A stretch of 64,000 nucleotides of DNA from Planococcus sp. MER TA 32b (GCA_023715185.1 JAMCAN010000001.1:1798001-1862000), one strand, 5' to 3'. Counted from the stretch's first letter, positions 1 to 11,247 are shown. Numbers and translations: made by a program. Notes: a model not told the origin generated them from the letters alone.

Positions 1-449
1 CCTCTGACTATATATACTCCTTCAGGCACGAAAATTTTCTTGCCGCCATTGCCTAACGCTCGTTTGAACGCGGCGGTCGAATCGGTCCGGCCGTCTCCTC
101 TCGCGCCGAATTGCGTCACGGATATGTAGTTGCCGGTAACTTTTTGCAGTCGGTCATATTGGCGGTCCAGTTCCTTTTTCCAAAAAGGGGAGATCTGGTT
201 TCCGTCTGTTTGAAAGCCGATTTCTTTTTCGTCAGTGATTGTGGAATCGGCTGAAATCAGTGACCAGAATTTTTCCTGGAGCGTTTTTTTGCGCGCGGTT
301 GCCTGCGGATTTACCGGCTGATAGATTTGGTTGAATAATTGCTGCGTTTCATCAGTAATTTTTTTTAGCGGCTCATCTTCTGTGTCCAGCAGCATGTCGA
401 TCAGCCGCGCATTATTTGATGGATAATGATTGTCGTCCCATTTCAGCAT
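1..449 (-). CDS. Partial pectate-lyase-superfamily protein, N-terminal part
   Basis: This open frame starts at ATG 449 behind a good ribosome binding site (AGAGGTG, 5 bases upstream) and runs off the left edge, so only about 149 N-terminal residues are seen. Residues 1-110 are a hydrophilic, non-membrane region that I do not recognise. From about residue 113 the sequence reads VTQFGARGDGRTDSTAAFKR and then a Gly-Gly-Lys-Lys-Ile-Phe-Val-Pro-Glu-Gly run. This is the classic opening of the right-handed beta-helix pectate_lyase_3 family, which includes phage tailspike-like and polysaccharide-degrading proteins. No signal peptide is visible. In B. subtilis relA follows apt directly; here this gene and a repeat array sit there instead, so it is probably an accessory insertion. 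Substrate and function cannot be told from this fragment. Confidence 0.72.
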   Translation of the reverse strand, partial: MLKWDDNHYPSNNARLIDMLLDTEDEPLKKITDETQQLFNQIYQPVNPQATARKKTLQEKFWSLISADSTITDEKEIGFQTDGNQISPFWKKELDRQYDRLQKVTGNYISVTQFGARGDGRTDSTAAFKRALGNGGKKIFVPEGVYIVR

Positions 450-639
450 AGTGGCACCTCTTTTATGTTCGGTTTTTCTATCCATACCCGCTTGGGGAAT
501 AAAAATTCATGTTGGAATTTATGATAAGTTGATTAACAAACGAATCCTTCAGTATACTTCGGAAATATATAACATAAATAAAATCTTAAACTATAAAGCT
601 CATTGTCCCTTTATCAAAACATCAGATTATTAGTAAGTT

Positions 640-744
640 GAGCATAAAGTATGTTTTCCCGCGCATAAAAGGTCATTTGCCGAGCATAAATCCTGTTTTC
701 CCGCGCACAAACTGCCCTCTGCCGCGCATAAATTACTATGCCGG
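640..744. repeat. Array A: five 21-bp units, core G(A/C)GCA(T/C)AAA
   Basis: Five consecutive units start at 640, 661, 682, 703 and 724, exactly 21 bp apart. Each begins with the core GAGCATAAA or GCGCAYAAA; units 1 and 3 also share the ending TTTTCCC and units 2 and 4 share TGCC, so there is a weaker 42-bp alternation. The bases between core and ending differ in every unit. The array lies in the 420-bp gap between the left-edge gene and the apt terminator. The minus strand is open across it and would give Leu-Cys-Ala-type heptapeptides, but no plausible ribosome binding site supports translation. Confidence 0.85.
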
Positions 745-811
745 CTGACTTGGTTATACTTTAGAAAAATGAAGAAAATATTTCCATAAAATACGACTTG
801 ATTTATATATC

Positions 812-856
812 CAACAACAAAAAACAGCCCAAAACGCATCACGCGTTCCGGGCTGT
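812..856 (-). terminator. Rho-independent terminator of recJ-apt
   Basis: On the minus strand an ACAGCCC/GGGCTGT outer stem (850-856 with 824-830) encloses an inner AACGC/GCGTT stem and is followed by a run of six T. It lies 13 bases after the apt stop codon. Confidence 0.85.
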
Positions 857-868
857 CTCCATTTTTCA

Positions 869-1381
869 TTAGTATTGCAATAAGGTACAGACTTCGTAGC
901 CTTCAAGTTTGTCGCGGCCGTCGAGGTACGTCAATTCGATCAGGAATGCGCAGCCGGCAACGATTCCGCCAAGCTGTTCGACAAGGTTGATCGTCGCTTC
1001 GATTGTTCCGCCTGTAGCCAAGAGGTCGTCTGTAATCAGGACGCGCTGTCCTGGTTTGATGGCATCTTTGTGCATCGTCAATACGTCTTTTCCGTATTCG
1101 AGGCCGTATTCCGCGCGAATCACTTCGCGTGGCAATTTGCCTTCTTTACGGACAGGGGCGAATCCGAGTCTGAGTGCATAAGCGACCGGGCAGCCGATGA
1201 TGAAACCGCGGGCTTCCGGCCCGACGATGATATCCGCTTCCACTTGTTTCGCATACTCGACGATCTGGTCAGTAGCGTATTTATAGGCAGCACCATTATC
1301 CATCAAAGAAGTGATATCTTTGAAGCGGATTCCCGGTTTCGGCCAGTCTTCAACAATTGTAATATACTCTTTTAAATCCAT
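869..1381 (-). CDS. apt: Adenine phosphoribosyltransferase
   Basis: Salvage enzyme that joins adenine to PRPP to give AMP in the cytosol. The protein is 170 residues, the usual length in Bacillus. The PRPP-binding loop [12 protein letters not shown] is at residues 115-126, and GPEARGF (54-60) is the conserved base-side motif. The start chosen is ATG 1381, which follows AAGGAGGAA by 5 bases; the longer open frame upstream has no such site and runs into recJ. The first 10 bases overlap the end of recJ, so the two are translationally coupled and share the terminator at 812-856. In B. subtilis relA comes next; here it does not. Confidence 0.97.
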   Translation of the reverse strand: MDLKEYITIVEDWPKPGIRFKDITSLMDNGAAYKYATDQIVEYAKQVEADIIVGPEARGFIIGCPVAYALRLGFAPVRKEGKLPREVIRAEYGLEYGKDVLTMHKDAIKPGQRVLITDDLLATGGTIEATINLVEQLGGIVAGCAFLIELTYLDGRDKLEGYEVCTLLQY

Positions 1382-3714
1382 ACCTGTTCCTCCTTGGCAG
1401 ACACTTTCGCGTCGAACCACTCTTTTAAGTCTCGATAAGATGCATACAGAAGCTTTTGTTCCAGGGCGATCTGCTGTTCACGTTTCTTATAAGTCGGCGC
1501 TTCGGCCAAATCACGTTTGCCTGGAGATTCTGCGATCTCAGTAAGTCCATTGTTAAGTGTAACAAAACCGAGTTCAAAAAACACCTGCAACATGAAAAAT
1601 AACGAATCACGAGTCCATCCTTTATGTTTCGCAAGTTCATCACAATGCTTTTTAAAGTCGAAAGTTCCCCGTTTTTTAATGAAAGCAAACAGCCATTTAA
1701 ACTGATCGCGTGTTGGAATCTGTTCGAAATACTGCGATTCCTTCGCATAGAAATGCGCGTAAATCCGCTTCGGATTCAAGTTCATCAGCACTTTTTCCAA
1801 TTGCTCTTCCGATTCAGGCAGGTCCAGCAGCACCAGGTGATGCTTGTCCCCTGTCAGCTCTTCAATCGAATCAACCGAGTGGATCGGATGCGGGATCAAA
1901 GTTTTGAAAACCGCCACAGTTTCCGTATTGAATGCCAGATAAACCTGGTCTTTTTCCGGAATCAGCTTCGACCAGCGGGACACCTGACGGATGCCACGGA
2001 TATCAAAAAGCTGCCATTGGTCGGTACGGATATCTTCGATCAGCATCTGCGCTTTTTTGCGGCCGTTCCATTCATTGATCTGCAGATCGCCGATCACGTC
2101 AATCAGCACATCCGGCGTCAGTTGATCGCCGATTTCACCAATCCCGAATCCAACCGCGTCAAGTGTTGAACCGGCTGAAGCAAGCTCCACTTTCAAATGG
2201 TTCTGTGCCGCCCCGATTTTGCGGATGGACGCCACTTTGACGCCTTTGATGTAAAACTTCGGTTTGGCGAAGCCCATGCCGAACGGCGCGAGATAACGCA
2301 TGGATTCGATCGTATCAGTATCAATTTCCTCCAGCTGCACCGGAATATCGATATCGACCACCGGCACAAGGTCTTCAGCTGTCAGACACGCTTCCGCCTG
2401 CTTGTTCAAACGGCTGCGGAGCTCAGCTACATCAGCGGCTTCGAGCGTCATGCCCGCTGCCATCGGGTGTCCCCCGAATGCAGGCAGGATATCACGGTTC
2501 TCCGCCAATTCGTTGTAAAGGTGGAAACCTTCGATGCTGCGCGCCGAACCTTTCGCCTTGCCCGTCTCCGGATCCAATGAAAGAACGATGGTCGGACGGT
2601 AATATTTCTCAACCAATTTGGACGCTACGATTCCGACAACTCCCGGATTCCAGCCTTCCTGTTCGACAATGATGACATGCGGGGGACCGTCCGGATATTG
2701 CGACTCCACCTGCGCTGTCGCTTCATCCGCAATTTGCTTGACGATGGCCTGCCGTTCTTTATTCAGGACATCCAGGCCGTCCGCCAGCGAACGCGCCTGG
2801 GCCGCGTCTTCTGTCAGCAGCATATCCACTGCCGGATCGGCGTCCTGCAGGCGGCCGATTGCGTTGATGCGCGGGCCGAACATGAAGCCGATCGTTTCTT
2901 CATTGATTTCTTCCTGCTTGATGCCAGCGACTTCGGCCAGCGCTTCAATCGCCGGCCGCGGCGTATCACGCAGCGCCTGCAAACCTTCTTTAACAAATAT
3001 ACGGTTCTCACCGTGCATCGGCACAAGGTCGGCAATGGTTCCGATCGCTACAAGCTCAAGCAGATGGTCCGGCATTTCCTCGTATAACGCATGCGCTATT
3101 TTGAATGCCACGCCGACACCCGCCAATTCACCGAACGGATAATTCCCTTCAGGATGGCGCGGGTGGACGATCGCCAACGCATTCGGCATCGCCTCTCCGA
3201 TGTCGTGGTGGTCGCTGATGATTACATCCATGCCAAGTCCGACCGCGAAATCAACCTGCTCGATGCCGGAAATTCCGTTATCGACCGTGACGATCAATTT
3301 CGCTCCGTTATCATATGCCTGCTGGAACAATTCTTTATTCGGGCCGTAGCCATGTTTAAAACGGTTCGGGATCATGAATGAAACATCCGCTCCCAAATCC
3401 TGCAAAACGGTCATCATGACAGCGGTGCTCGTTACACCATCCGCGTCATAATCGCCGTAGACGATTATTTTTTCCTGATTGTCGACAGCTCGGCGGATTC
3501 GCTCCACTGCGATGTCCATGTCTTTCATCAAATAAGGATTATGTATGGCCGAAACATCTGTCGCCATAAACGCGCGCGCTTCTTCCGCAGTGCGTATTCC
3601 CCGGGTCACGAGGATCTTCGCCAGCACGGAAGAAAGGGATAATTCCTGTTGGATATCCCGGACTGCCTGCTCGTCGGGCTCCGTCAAACGCCATCTTTTT
3701 TTGGATTCTATCAT
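1372..3714 (-). CDS. recJ: Single-stranded-DNA-specific exonuclease RecJ
   Basis: 5'-3' single-strand exonuclease of the DHH phosphoesterase family, used in recombination and repair. The length of 780 residues matches the Bacillus enzyme (about 786). Motif [13 protein letters not shown] is near residues 86-97, the DHH motif in [12 protein letters not shown] is near 156-167, and the DHHA1 motif GGHPMAAGM is near 400. The C-terminal third is the Firmicutes-type extension. I chose ATG 3714 over GTG 3723 because GAGGAAG then lies 8 bases upstream, whereas it would abut the GTG. The stop overlaps apt by 10 bases. Confidence 0.96.
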   Translation of the reverse strand: MIESKKRWRLTEPDEQAVRDIQQELSLSSVLAKILVTRGIRTAEEARAFMATDVSAIHNPYLMKDMDIAVERIRRAVDNQEKIIVYGDYDADGVTSTAVMMTVLQDLGADVSFMIPNRFKHGYGPNKELFQQAYDNGAKLIVTVDNGISGIEQVDFAVGLGMDVIISDHHDIGEAMPNALAIVHPRHPEGNYPFGELAGVGVAFKIAHALYEEMPDHLLELVAIGTIADLVPMHGENRIFVKEGLQALRDTPRPAIEALAEVAGIKQEEINEETIGFMFGPRINAIGRLQDADPAVDMLLTEDAAQARSLADGLDVLNKERQAIVKQIADEATAQVESQYPDGPPHVIIVEQEGWNPGVVGIVASKLVEKYYRPTIVLSLDPETGKAKGSARSIEGFHLYNELAENRDILPAFGGHPMAAGMTLEAADVAELRSRLNKQAEACLTAEDLVPVVDIDIPVQLEEIDTDTIESMRYLAPFGMGFAKPKFYIKGVKVASIRKIGAAQNHLKVELASAGSTLDAVGFGIGEIGDQLTPDVLIDVIGDLQINEWNGRKKAQMLIEDIRTDQWQLFDIRGIRQVSRWSKLIPEKDQVYLAFNTETVAVFKTLIPHPIHSVDSIEELTGDKHHLVLLDLPESEEQLEKVLMNLNPKRIYAHFYAKESQYFEQIPTRDQFKWLFAFIKKRGTFDFKKHCDELAKHKGWTRDSLFFMLQVFFELGFVTLNNGLTEIAESPGKRDLAEAPTYKKREQQIALEQKLLYASYRDLKEWFDAKVSAKEEQVWI

Positions 3715-3761
3715 ATCAATCACTTCCTCACTGATTCATTATACAAGAAAAGACAGCAGAC

Positions 3762-3792
3762 AAAAACCTTTCGGCGCAATTGCCGAAAGGTT
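3762..3792 (-). terminator. Terminator after the LapA-domain gene
   Basis: The minus-strand stem AACCTTTCGGC/GCCGAAAGGTT has a 6-base loop and is followed by TTTTTG. It lies immediately after the stop codon at 3799 and separates this gene from recJ. Confidence 0.85.
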
Positions 3793-3798
3793 TCTTGT

Positions 3799-4188
3799 TT
3801 AATATGTGTCGCGTTGTTTTTCCTCGTAATCATCCACCCGGTCATCACGCGTCACTTCGTCGCTCGTGACAACCTGTGCTTCCGGATGGACGCCAGCTTT
3901 CTGGTACTCCGCGATTTCATTCTGCTGCGTGGCGATCAATGATTCCTTGACAGCCATTTCCTTTTGCAAAGATTTCACTTTGCGCTGAAGCGTATAGCCC
4001 CGCGCGAGAGCCACTACCCCGCTCAACAGGAAGCCAAGCAGCGCAGAAGCCAGAATGACCAGGATCAGCGGAAATTCCGCTTCTCCGAAAATATAATTGA
4101 CTGGTACAGCGTCGACATTTACGACTGCGAAAGCTGCGATGATAACTGCGAAAATAAGTGCGATCAATAATAGCCATTGCATTTTCAT
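3799..4188 (-). CDS. LapA-domain (DUF1049) membrane protein, YrvD-like
   Basis: A 129-residue protein with two transmembrane segments (about residues 4-25 and 38-60) followed by a charged, probably coiled-coil region (about 68-100) and an acidic tail. The pair of hydrophobic segments around NVDAVPVNYIFGEAEFPLIL is the LapA/DUF1049 signature. The start is ATG 4188, with GAAAGGAGT 7 bases upstream; the open frame extends further but without a site. The position between secDF and recJ matches B. subtilis yrvD. The family is often linked to envelope assembly, but its role in Bacilli is not established. Confidence 0.82.
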   Translation of the reverse strand: MKMQWLLLIALIFAVIIAAFAVVNVDAVPVNYIFGEAEFPLILVILASALLGFLLSGVVALARGYTLQRKVKSLQKEMAVKESLIATQQNEIAEYQKAGVHPEAQVVTSDEVTRDDRVDDYEEKQRDTY

Positions 4189-4210
4189 ACCGGCAACTCC
4201 TTTCTCGAAA

Positions 4211-4255
4211 TAAAAAAATGGAACAGGGTCATTTTTACTATACCCTGTTCCATTT
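4211..4255 (-). terminator. Terminator between secDF and the LapA-domain gene
   Basis: A long minus-strand stem, AATGGAACAGGGT paired with ACCCTGTTCCATT, with a 12-base loop and a following run of T. It probably ends the secDF transcript just before the LapA-gene ribosome binding site. Confidence 0.8.
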
Positions 4256-4351
4256 CGATTATAAACTTTTCCCCGTTTCAACGGCCAGTAAGACACCCGA
4301 ACCCTTGCGGTAAATCAACTGGCCGTAAAAACCCGATTGGATCAACTAACA

Positions 4352-4380
4352 TTCAGCAGGGATTAAGAATCCCTGCTGAA
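4352..4380 (-). other. Hairpin just after the secDF stop
   Basis: TTCAGCAGGGATT and its complement form a near-perfect hairpin 12 bases after the secDF stop codon. It has no T-run, so it may be a 3'-end stabiliser rather than a terminator. The true terminator appears to be at 4211-4255. Confidence 0.5.
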
Positions 4381-4392
4381 GGAAGTTTCTCC

Positions 4393-6669
4393 TTACACTA
4401 CCGGCTCATCGGAACCCCATTTGGATTCCTGCTCTTTCTTCTCAACATCGATCGGACCTTTTTTATTCAATTCCTTCTTCTTAAGCACGAGCCACAGCTG
4501 AGCAGCGATGAAGATGGATGAATATGTTCCGGCGATCAAACCGATCAGCAGCGCGATCGAGAAGTTCGTGATGGAAGGTGCGCCGAAAATCAGAAGCGCA
4601 AGTACTACCAGCACAACCGTCATGACAGTATTCACCGAACGGACGAGCGTCTGGCGCAAGGAAACGTTGACAACGTTCTCCAATTGTTCGACTGTCTCGA
4701 TTTTCTTTATTCGTTTCATGTTTTCACGGATCCGGTCAAACGTAACGATGGTATCGTTTATCGAATAACCGACAATTGTCAGCACCGCCGCGATGAATGT
4801 GAGGTCCACTTCCAGGCGCAGGAGGCTGAACACCGCTACGATGAAGAATGTATCGTGAAGCAATGCCACGATAGAAGCAACACCCATGCGCCACTCGAAA
4901 CGGAACGCCACATAGATGATGATGCCAAGAGCGGCAATCGCCAAAGCGTATAAGGCATTTTGGGCAAGCTCGATGGCAACCTGGTTCGAAACAGTGGAAA
5001 CGTTCGGATCCTGGCCATATTGCTCATTTGCCGCCTGTGTTATTTCGTCGATTTGGCCCTGTGAGAAATCATCCGTGTAACGTGCAACACCGATATTGGA
5101 TTGATCGCCAGAGATAACCACGTCATCAGACGGATAACCCGTTTCTTCAAGGAACTCTTCAACTTCCTGTTGCGTAAGCGCTGAATCAGAAGTCACTTCA
5201 ACCCGTGTACCTCCGGAGAAGTCAATTCCAAGATTCAACTGGAAGATGCCAAGCACAATCGCCCCCGCTGCGATCAATGCCAGTGAAGCGGCAAAGAATT
5301 TATTGCGGTTGCGGGCAAAATCGTTACGGTCAAATGGTGTTGATAGATCCGTAATCTCTTTTTCTTCCGAAAGATTATGGATCTTATCGGGTCTCAAACC
5401 GAACCAGCCGAACTTGCTGTCGAGGAATCCGCTGTGGACCCAAAGCCCAAGCAACAGGCGCGATCCCCAGACCGCTGTAATGAAGCTGGCAAGAATTGAA
5501 ATGATCAATAACGTCGCGAATCCTTTAACAGAACTTGTACCGAAATAGAATAAAACAGCTGCCGCAAGAAGCGTCGTTACGTTGGCATCGATGATAGCCG
5601 AGAACGATGAACGCGCCCCGATGCGGAAAGAATCCTTAACGGACTTGCCTGTCCGCATTTCCTCGCGGATCCGCTCGTAAGTGATGATATTGGCATCAAC
5701 CGCCATACCGACACCGAGCATGATCGCCGCGATACCCGGCAACGTCAGGACTCCGCCGATCCATACAAAGATCAACAGGATCAGATAGACATATACCGAT
5801 AAGGTGATAAATGCGATGACTCCCGGGAAACGGTAGAAGACAAGCATGAACAGCAATACGAGTCCGATACCGATTGCAGCGGCAAAGGTCGTTTTATCCA
5901 AAGCTTCTTCACCGAACTGGGCGCCTACTGACGTCGAATAGATTTCCGTCAATTCGACCGGCAGCGCTCCCGCATTCAGGATACCCGCAAGATTCTGTGT
6001 TTCTTCAACGGTGAAAGAGCCTTCGATTTGAACACTCGGGCTGTTGATCCGTTGACTTACTCTTGGAGCAGAAACGAATTTAGGATCGGCTTTCATGATC
6101 TCTTCCTCGTATGAATCTGCGCCTTCCTCAAAATCAAGCCAGATAACCAGTACATTTTCACCTGGTGGGCGTTGAGAAATTTCACCGGTGATTTCAGCGA
6201 ACTGGCCCGGATCTTTCAACTCCAGCGACACGATCGGCTGGCCGCTTTCATCGAAAGTCCCTGATGCTCCGCCTTCTTCAAGATCCGAGCCATCCAGCAC
6301 GACATTATCATCGGCATCACGGAAAGTCAGGTTCGCTTCCGTGGATAATAATTCGCGGGCCTGTGACTGGTCTTCGATGCCAGCCAGCTGGACACGGATC
6401 CGGTCTTCGCCTTCAATCTGGATGACAGGCTCGCTGACACCCAGAACGTTGATCCGGTTCATCAAAGCGTCAGTCGTATCAGATAAGATTTCGTTTGTGA
6501 TCTCAGGTCCGCCATCCAGCGATTCTACCTCGTAAAGGACTTCAAAACCGCCCTGAAGATCCAGTCCCAATTTAATATCCTTAGCTATCGGTAAGCTAGT
6601 GGTGCCAATCATTCCTATCAGTACAACGACCAGTAAGAAAAAGGCTATTATACGACCTCTTGCTTTCAT
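4393..6669 (-). CDS. secDF: Fused protein translocase subunit SecDF
   Basis: Proton-driven accessory of the Sec translocon that pulls preproteins out of the channel. SecD and SecF are fused in one 758-residue chain, as in Bacillus (737). SecD motifs are GLDLQGGFEVLYEV near residues 33-46 and GVGMAVDANI near 321. SecF motifs are GIDFSGGTRVEV near 482 and GYSINDTIVTFDRIREN near 636. Twelve transmembrane segments are expected, six per half, with a large external SecD P1 domain (about 50-250). The start ATG 6669 follows AGGAGG by 9 bases. A near-consensus promoter lies at 6710-6738, so it appears to be transcribed independently of comN. Confidence 0.97.
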   Translation of the reverse strand: MKARGRIIAFFLLVVVLIGMIGTTSLPIAKDIKLGLDLQGGFEVLYEVESLDGGPEITNEILSDTTDALMNRINVLGVSEPVIQIEGEDRIRVQLAGIEDQSQARELLSTEANLTFRDADDNVVLDGSDLEEGGASGTFDESGQPIVSLELKDPGQFAEITGEISQRPPGENVLVIWLDFEEGADSYEEEIMKADPKFVSAPRVSQRINSPSVQIEGSFTVEETQNLAGILNAGALPVELTEIYSTSVGAQFGEEALDKTTFAAAIGIGLVLLFMLVFYRFPGVIAFITLSVYVYLILLIFVWIGGVLTLPGIAAIMLGVGMAVDANIITYERIREEMRTGKSVKDSFRIGARSSFSAIIDANVTTLLAAAVLFYFGTSSVKGFATLLIISILASFITAVWGSRLLLGLWVHSGFLDSKFGWFGLRPDKIHNLSEEKEITDLSTPFDRNDFARNRNKFFAASLALIAAGAIVLGIFQLNLGIDFSGGTRVEVTSDSALTQQEVEEFLEETGYPSDDVVISGDQSNIGVARYTDDFSQGQIDEITQAANEQYGQDPNVSTVSNQVAIELAQNALYALAIAALGIIIYVAFRFEWRMGVASIVALLHDTFFIVAVFSLLRLEVDLTFIAAVLTIVGYSINDTIVTFDRIRENMKRIKKIETVEQLENVVNVSLRQTLVRSVNTVMTVVLVVLALLIFGAPSITNFSIALLIGLIAGTYSSIFIAAQLWLVLKKKELNKKGPIDVEKKEQESKWGSDEPVV

Positions 6670-6709
6670 ATGTATAGTTCCTCCTCATTATCTAAAACAC
6701 AGCAACTTC

Positions 6710-6738
6710 ATTATGAAACACGCATCAAAGCGTGTCAA
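6710..6738 (-). promoter_or_regulatory. Sigma-A promoter of secDF
   Basis: Minus-strand TTGACA (6733-6738), a 17-base spacer and CATAAT (6710-6715). The -35 box lies directly after the comN stop. The spacer contains the inverted repeat ACACGC-TTTGAT-GCGTGT, overlapping the end of the -35 box; this may be a comN terminator or a protein-binding site. Confidence 0.75.
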
Positions 6739-6740
6739 AC

Positions 6741-7055
6741 TCATTTTGGTTTTTTCTGGCTGGGCCGAAGCAGCTGTTCCAGATCATCGGAATTGCCTTC
6801 TGAAAACCAATTGTCTCCCTTGAAGCCTTCGATCTGATGATAAGCCACAAATTCCGAAGCCCTCATTTCCATGATTTCATTGACCATTTCATGAAGCGGC
6901 ATATCGCCGATATCCTTCTTTCGCCATTTTTTCTTGATCAAATATTGCCAAATATCTTCCGGTGTAAATGTATCGTAATCGGAAAACTGGAATTCCTCAC
7001 ATTTACTTTCTAAGAATGGCAATACGACATCATATTGCTCGGTATATTTCGGCAT
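6741..7055 (-). CDS. comN: Post-transcriptional regulator ComN
   Basis: A 104-residue soluble protein. The block FTPEDIWQYLIKKKWRKK (about residues 28-45) is the hallmark of the Post_transc_reg family (B. subtilis ComN/YrzD). In B. subtilis it acts at the comE mRNA and interacts with DivIVA at septa and poles; that role here is by homology only. The start ATG 7055 has TGAGGG 7 bases upstream; the longer open frame reads into a repeat and is discarded. The neighbour secDF is the same as in B. subtilis, but spoVB, which normally lies on the other side, is missing and repeats occupy the gap. Confidence 0.85.
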   Translation of the reverse strand: MPKYTEQYDVVLPFLESKCEEFQFSDYDTFTPEDIWQYLIKKKWRKKDIGDMPLHEMVNEIMEMRASEFVAYHQIEGFKGDNWFSEGNSDDLEQLLRPSQKKPK

Positions 7056-7103
7056 GGTTTTTCCCTCATTTATCAGTTGAATAAAGAAATAAAATTTACA
7101 CAC

Positions 7104-7192
7104 CGCTTCGCCGCTTAGGACAAAGCTCCCGCAATAAGCCGAGAAGACCACTCGTCTTATTGCTTCGCTCAGTCCATAGGCGCGCCGGCGCT
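7104..7192 (+). repeat. Box-B repeat, copy 1
   Basis: About 89 bp recurs almost unchanged and inverted at 11279-11369. The core reads GCAATAAG..CTTATTGC, forming a hairpin around CCGAGAAGACCACTCG, flanked by GGACAAAGCTCCC and GCTCAGTCCAT. It abuts the inverted-end element at 7225-7435, and the same composite occurs in opposite orientation between ruvB and ruvA. Confidence 0.85.
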
Positions 7193-7224
7193 AAAATAGT
7201 GGCTTAAGTTCTAAGAGCAACTCA

Positions 7225-7435
7225 GATATGGAGCAAAACAGCGAAGAGTCGGCCGTAGCTTGCAAGGTCGACTCTTTGCGACGAAGCTAGCGCAGCGATG
7301 CAGGAGCAATGGTTTAAGTTATTCCAATAAGAGACTGTAATAATTAAAGTCCCGTGCTCCTGCGCAATGCTCGTCGCAAAGCCTTAGCCTTGCTCTGCGG
7401 CGGCTAATGTCTTCGGAGCTGTTTTGCGTAATATC
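7225..7435 (+). repeat. GCAAAACAGC inverted-end element, copy 1 (211 bp)
   Basis: The left end GATATGGAGCAAAACAGC and the right end (complement GATATTACGCAAAACAGC) form terminal inverted repeats. The interior differs from most other copies and contains CTTTGCGACGAAGCTAGC (part of a 29-bp block repeated exactly at 46774-46802) and an AGGAGCA..TGCTCCT inverted pair. It fills most of the 478-bp gap between comN and yajC, together with box B and a terminator. No gene is visible in the gap. Confidence 0.8.
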
Positions 7436-7495
7436 GTTTATTAAAGTTTTCAATTTTGTTATATTTAATTTATTTGAACAATCCGTGAATTATCT

Positions 7496-7526
7496 CTAAA
7501 AAAAATCGCCTTCAGTTCGAAGGCGA
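7496..7526 (-). terminator. Terminator of ruvB-queA-tgt-yajC
   Basis: Minus-strand stem CGCCTTC-GAACT-GAAGGCG followed by eight T, 8 bases after the yajC stop codon. Confidence 0.85.
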
Positions 7527-7533
7527 AGATTTT

Positions 7534-7809
7534 TTAGACTGTCGTTTTTGCCTGATCCACAACGCGGGCGATTGCCTGGCGTTCGAATTGCATACGAGTG
7601 CCGTCTGCAACTGTGATGTAGATCGTCGCATCATCCACAGCATCAATCGTGCCGTGAAGTCCCCCGATCGTAACGATACGATCGCCACGTCTCAATTCAG
7701 ACTGCATGTTGGCCGTAGCCTTCTGGCGCTTCTGCGCTGGGCGGATAATAAAGAACCACATCAAAACGAACATTAGAAGTAAAGGTGATAAAGCAACTAA
7801 AGTTTCCAT
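7534..7809 (-). CDS. yajC: Preprotein translocase subunit YajC
   Basis: A small Sec accessory protein of 91 residues: one transmembrane segment (about 5-23), the signature FFIIRPAQKRQK (19-30) and a cytoplasmic SH3-like region with RRGDRIVTIGGLHGTI (40-55). In E. coli YajC binds SecDF; in Bacilli (YrbF) its role is assumed to be similar. The start ATG 7809 follows AAAGGGGG by 10 bases. It is the last gene of the ruvB-queA-tgt-yajC run, 35 bases after tgt, and is followed by a terminator. Confidence 0.93.
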   Translation of the reverse strand: METLVALSPLLLMFVLMWFFIIRPAQKRQKATANMQSELRRGDRIVTIGGLHGTIDAVDDATIYITVADGTRMQFERQAIARVVDQAKTTV

Positions 7810-7844
7810 TATTCATATTCCCCCTTTCACTCTCTATCTGTGTC

Positions 7845-10061
<2,217 letters not shown>

Positions 10062-10065
<4 letters not shown>

Positions 10066-11060
10066 TCAGGCATCTCCAATTTAAAGTGTTCATAGGCTGC
10101 AGCTGTGACAGTCCGGCCTCTCGGGGTCCGCTGGATAAATCCGATCTGCAATAAATACGGTTCGTAGACATCTTCAATCGTCGTCGACTCTTCCCCGATG
10201 CTTGCCGCAATCGTATCCAGTCCGACCGGTCCGCCGCGGAAACGGGAAATCATCCCGGTGATCAGTTTATGGTCGATGTGGTCGAGGCCAAGCGGATCGA
10301 CCTGCAGCATCTCCAAAGCCTGATCCGCCATGTCAATGGTAATCGAGCCGGTGCCGCGCACCATCGCATAATCGCGGACACGTTTCAGCAGGCGGTTCGC
10401 AATCCGCGGGGTGCCGCGGGAACGGCGCGCTATTTCTACAGCAGCGTTCGGATCGATATCCGCTTCAAACAGTTTCGAGCTGCGGACAACGATTTCAGTC
10501 AATGCTTCCGTATCATAATAATCGAGGCGCGCCAGCACACCGAAGCGGTCACGAAGCGGCGCGGATAAAGCACCCGCACGCGTTGTTGCACCGATCAATG
10601 TGAACGGCGGCAGATCGAGGCGCACAGAACGCGCTGTCGGCCCTTTCCCCACTACGATATCCAGGCAGAAATCTTCCATCGCCGGATACAGCACTTCTTC
10701 AATTGAGCGGTTCAGGCGGTGAATCTCATCGATGAACAGGACATCTCCCGGTTCCAGCGAAGAAACGATCGCCGCCAGATCACCCGGACGTTCGATCGCC
10801 GGGCCGCTCGTCATTTTGACGCCGACCTGCATTTCGTTGGCGATGACCGCTGCGAGCGTCGTCTTACCGAGACCCGGAGGTCCATAGAGCAGCACATGGT
10901 CCAGGCTCTCCTCGCGCATTTTCGCCGCTTCGATGAAAATTTCAAGATTATGCTTCACTTTCTGCTGCCCGATATACTGGGACAGATACTGCGGACGCAA
11001 CGACTGCTCGAAACGCTCATCAAATTCGGAAATCTCGCTTCCTATCACCCGTTCTTCCAT
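10062..11060 (-). CDS. ruvB: Holliday junction branch-migration helicase RuvB
   Basis: AAA+ motor that drives branch migration with RuvA. It is 332 residues long. Walker [10 protein letters not shown] is near residues 61-69, Walker B is [10 protein letters not shown], sensor I is IGATTRAG, the arginine-finger region is LRDRFG, and the C-terminal winged helix ends in FIQRTPRGR. The start ATG 11060 has AAAGGAGGTG 6 bases upstream. Unusually, ruvA and ruvB are separated by about 330 bp holding two repeat elements. The stop overlaps queA by 4 bases. Confidence 0.97.
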
Positions 11061-11117
11061 GGTCTGCACCTCCTTTATAGTTGTGTGGCTGATTTCAATA
11101 AAAATATTTTTATAACC

Positions 11118-11247
11118 GATATTCCGCAAAACAGCTCGCTTGCCTGGTGGCTTGCGCTAAGCTAACTCGGACTCGCTGTACTTCGTCCGAGTGGATCTTA
11201 GCACTTCGCTTGCTCACCTGGGCGTCTTCGCTGTTTTGCTCCATATC
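11118..11247 (-). repeat. GCAAAACAGC inverted-end element, copy 2 (130 bp)
   Basis: The ends are GATATTCCGCAAAACAGC and (complement) GATATGGAGCAAAACAGC, inverted relative to copy 1. The interior carries the shared module with CACTTCGTCCGAGTGG-like and CTAACTCGGACTCG-like arms, which can fold into stems. It lies between ruvB and ruvA. Confidence 0.82.

Noticed and set aside
430-633. 67-residue plus-strand frame
   Set aside because: It starts inside the N-terminal coding region of the left-edge minus-strand gene, has no ribosome binding site, and shows no recognisable domain.
640-744. CRISPR-like array
   Set aside because: Units are only 21 bp with a 9-bp core, there are no 28-37 bp repeats or 30-40 bp spacers, and no cas gene is present in the window.
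630-869. 79-residue minus-strand frame with Leu-Cys-Ala heptapeptides over array A
   Set aside because: It has no ribosome binding site, crosses the apt terminator and simply reads the 21-bp period as seven codons. Array D in one frame contains a stop, so translation is not a shared property.
1624-2169. 181-residue plus-strand frame opposite recJ
   Set aside because: It is a shadow of recJ: His/Arg/Phe-rich composition, no ribosome binding site, while recJ is fully supported by motifs.
7225-7435. Insertion sequence or phage attachment site
   Set aside because: No transposase or integrase frame exists in or near any of the inverted-end elements, and no clear target duplication could be read.
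7056-7533. Riboswitch upstream of comN
   Set aside because: The gap is accounted for by two repeat types that also occur elsewhere, and no known aptamer core was recognised.
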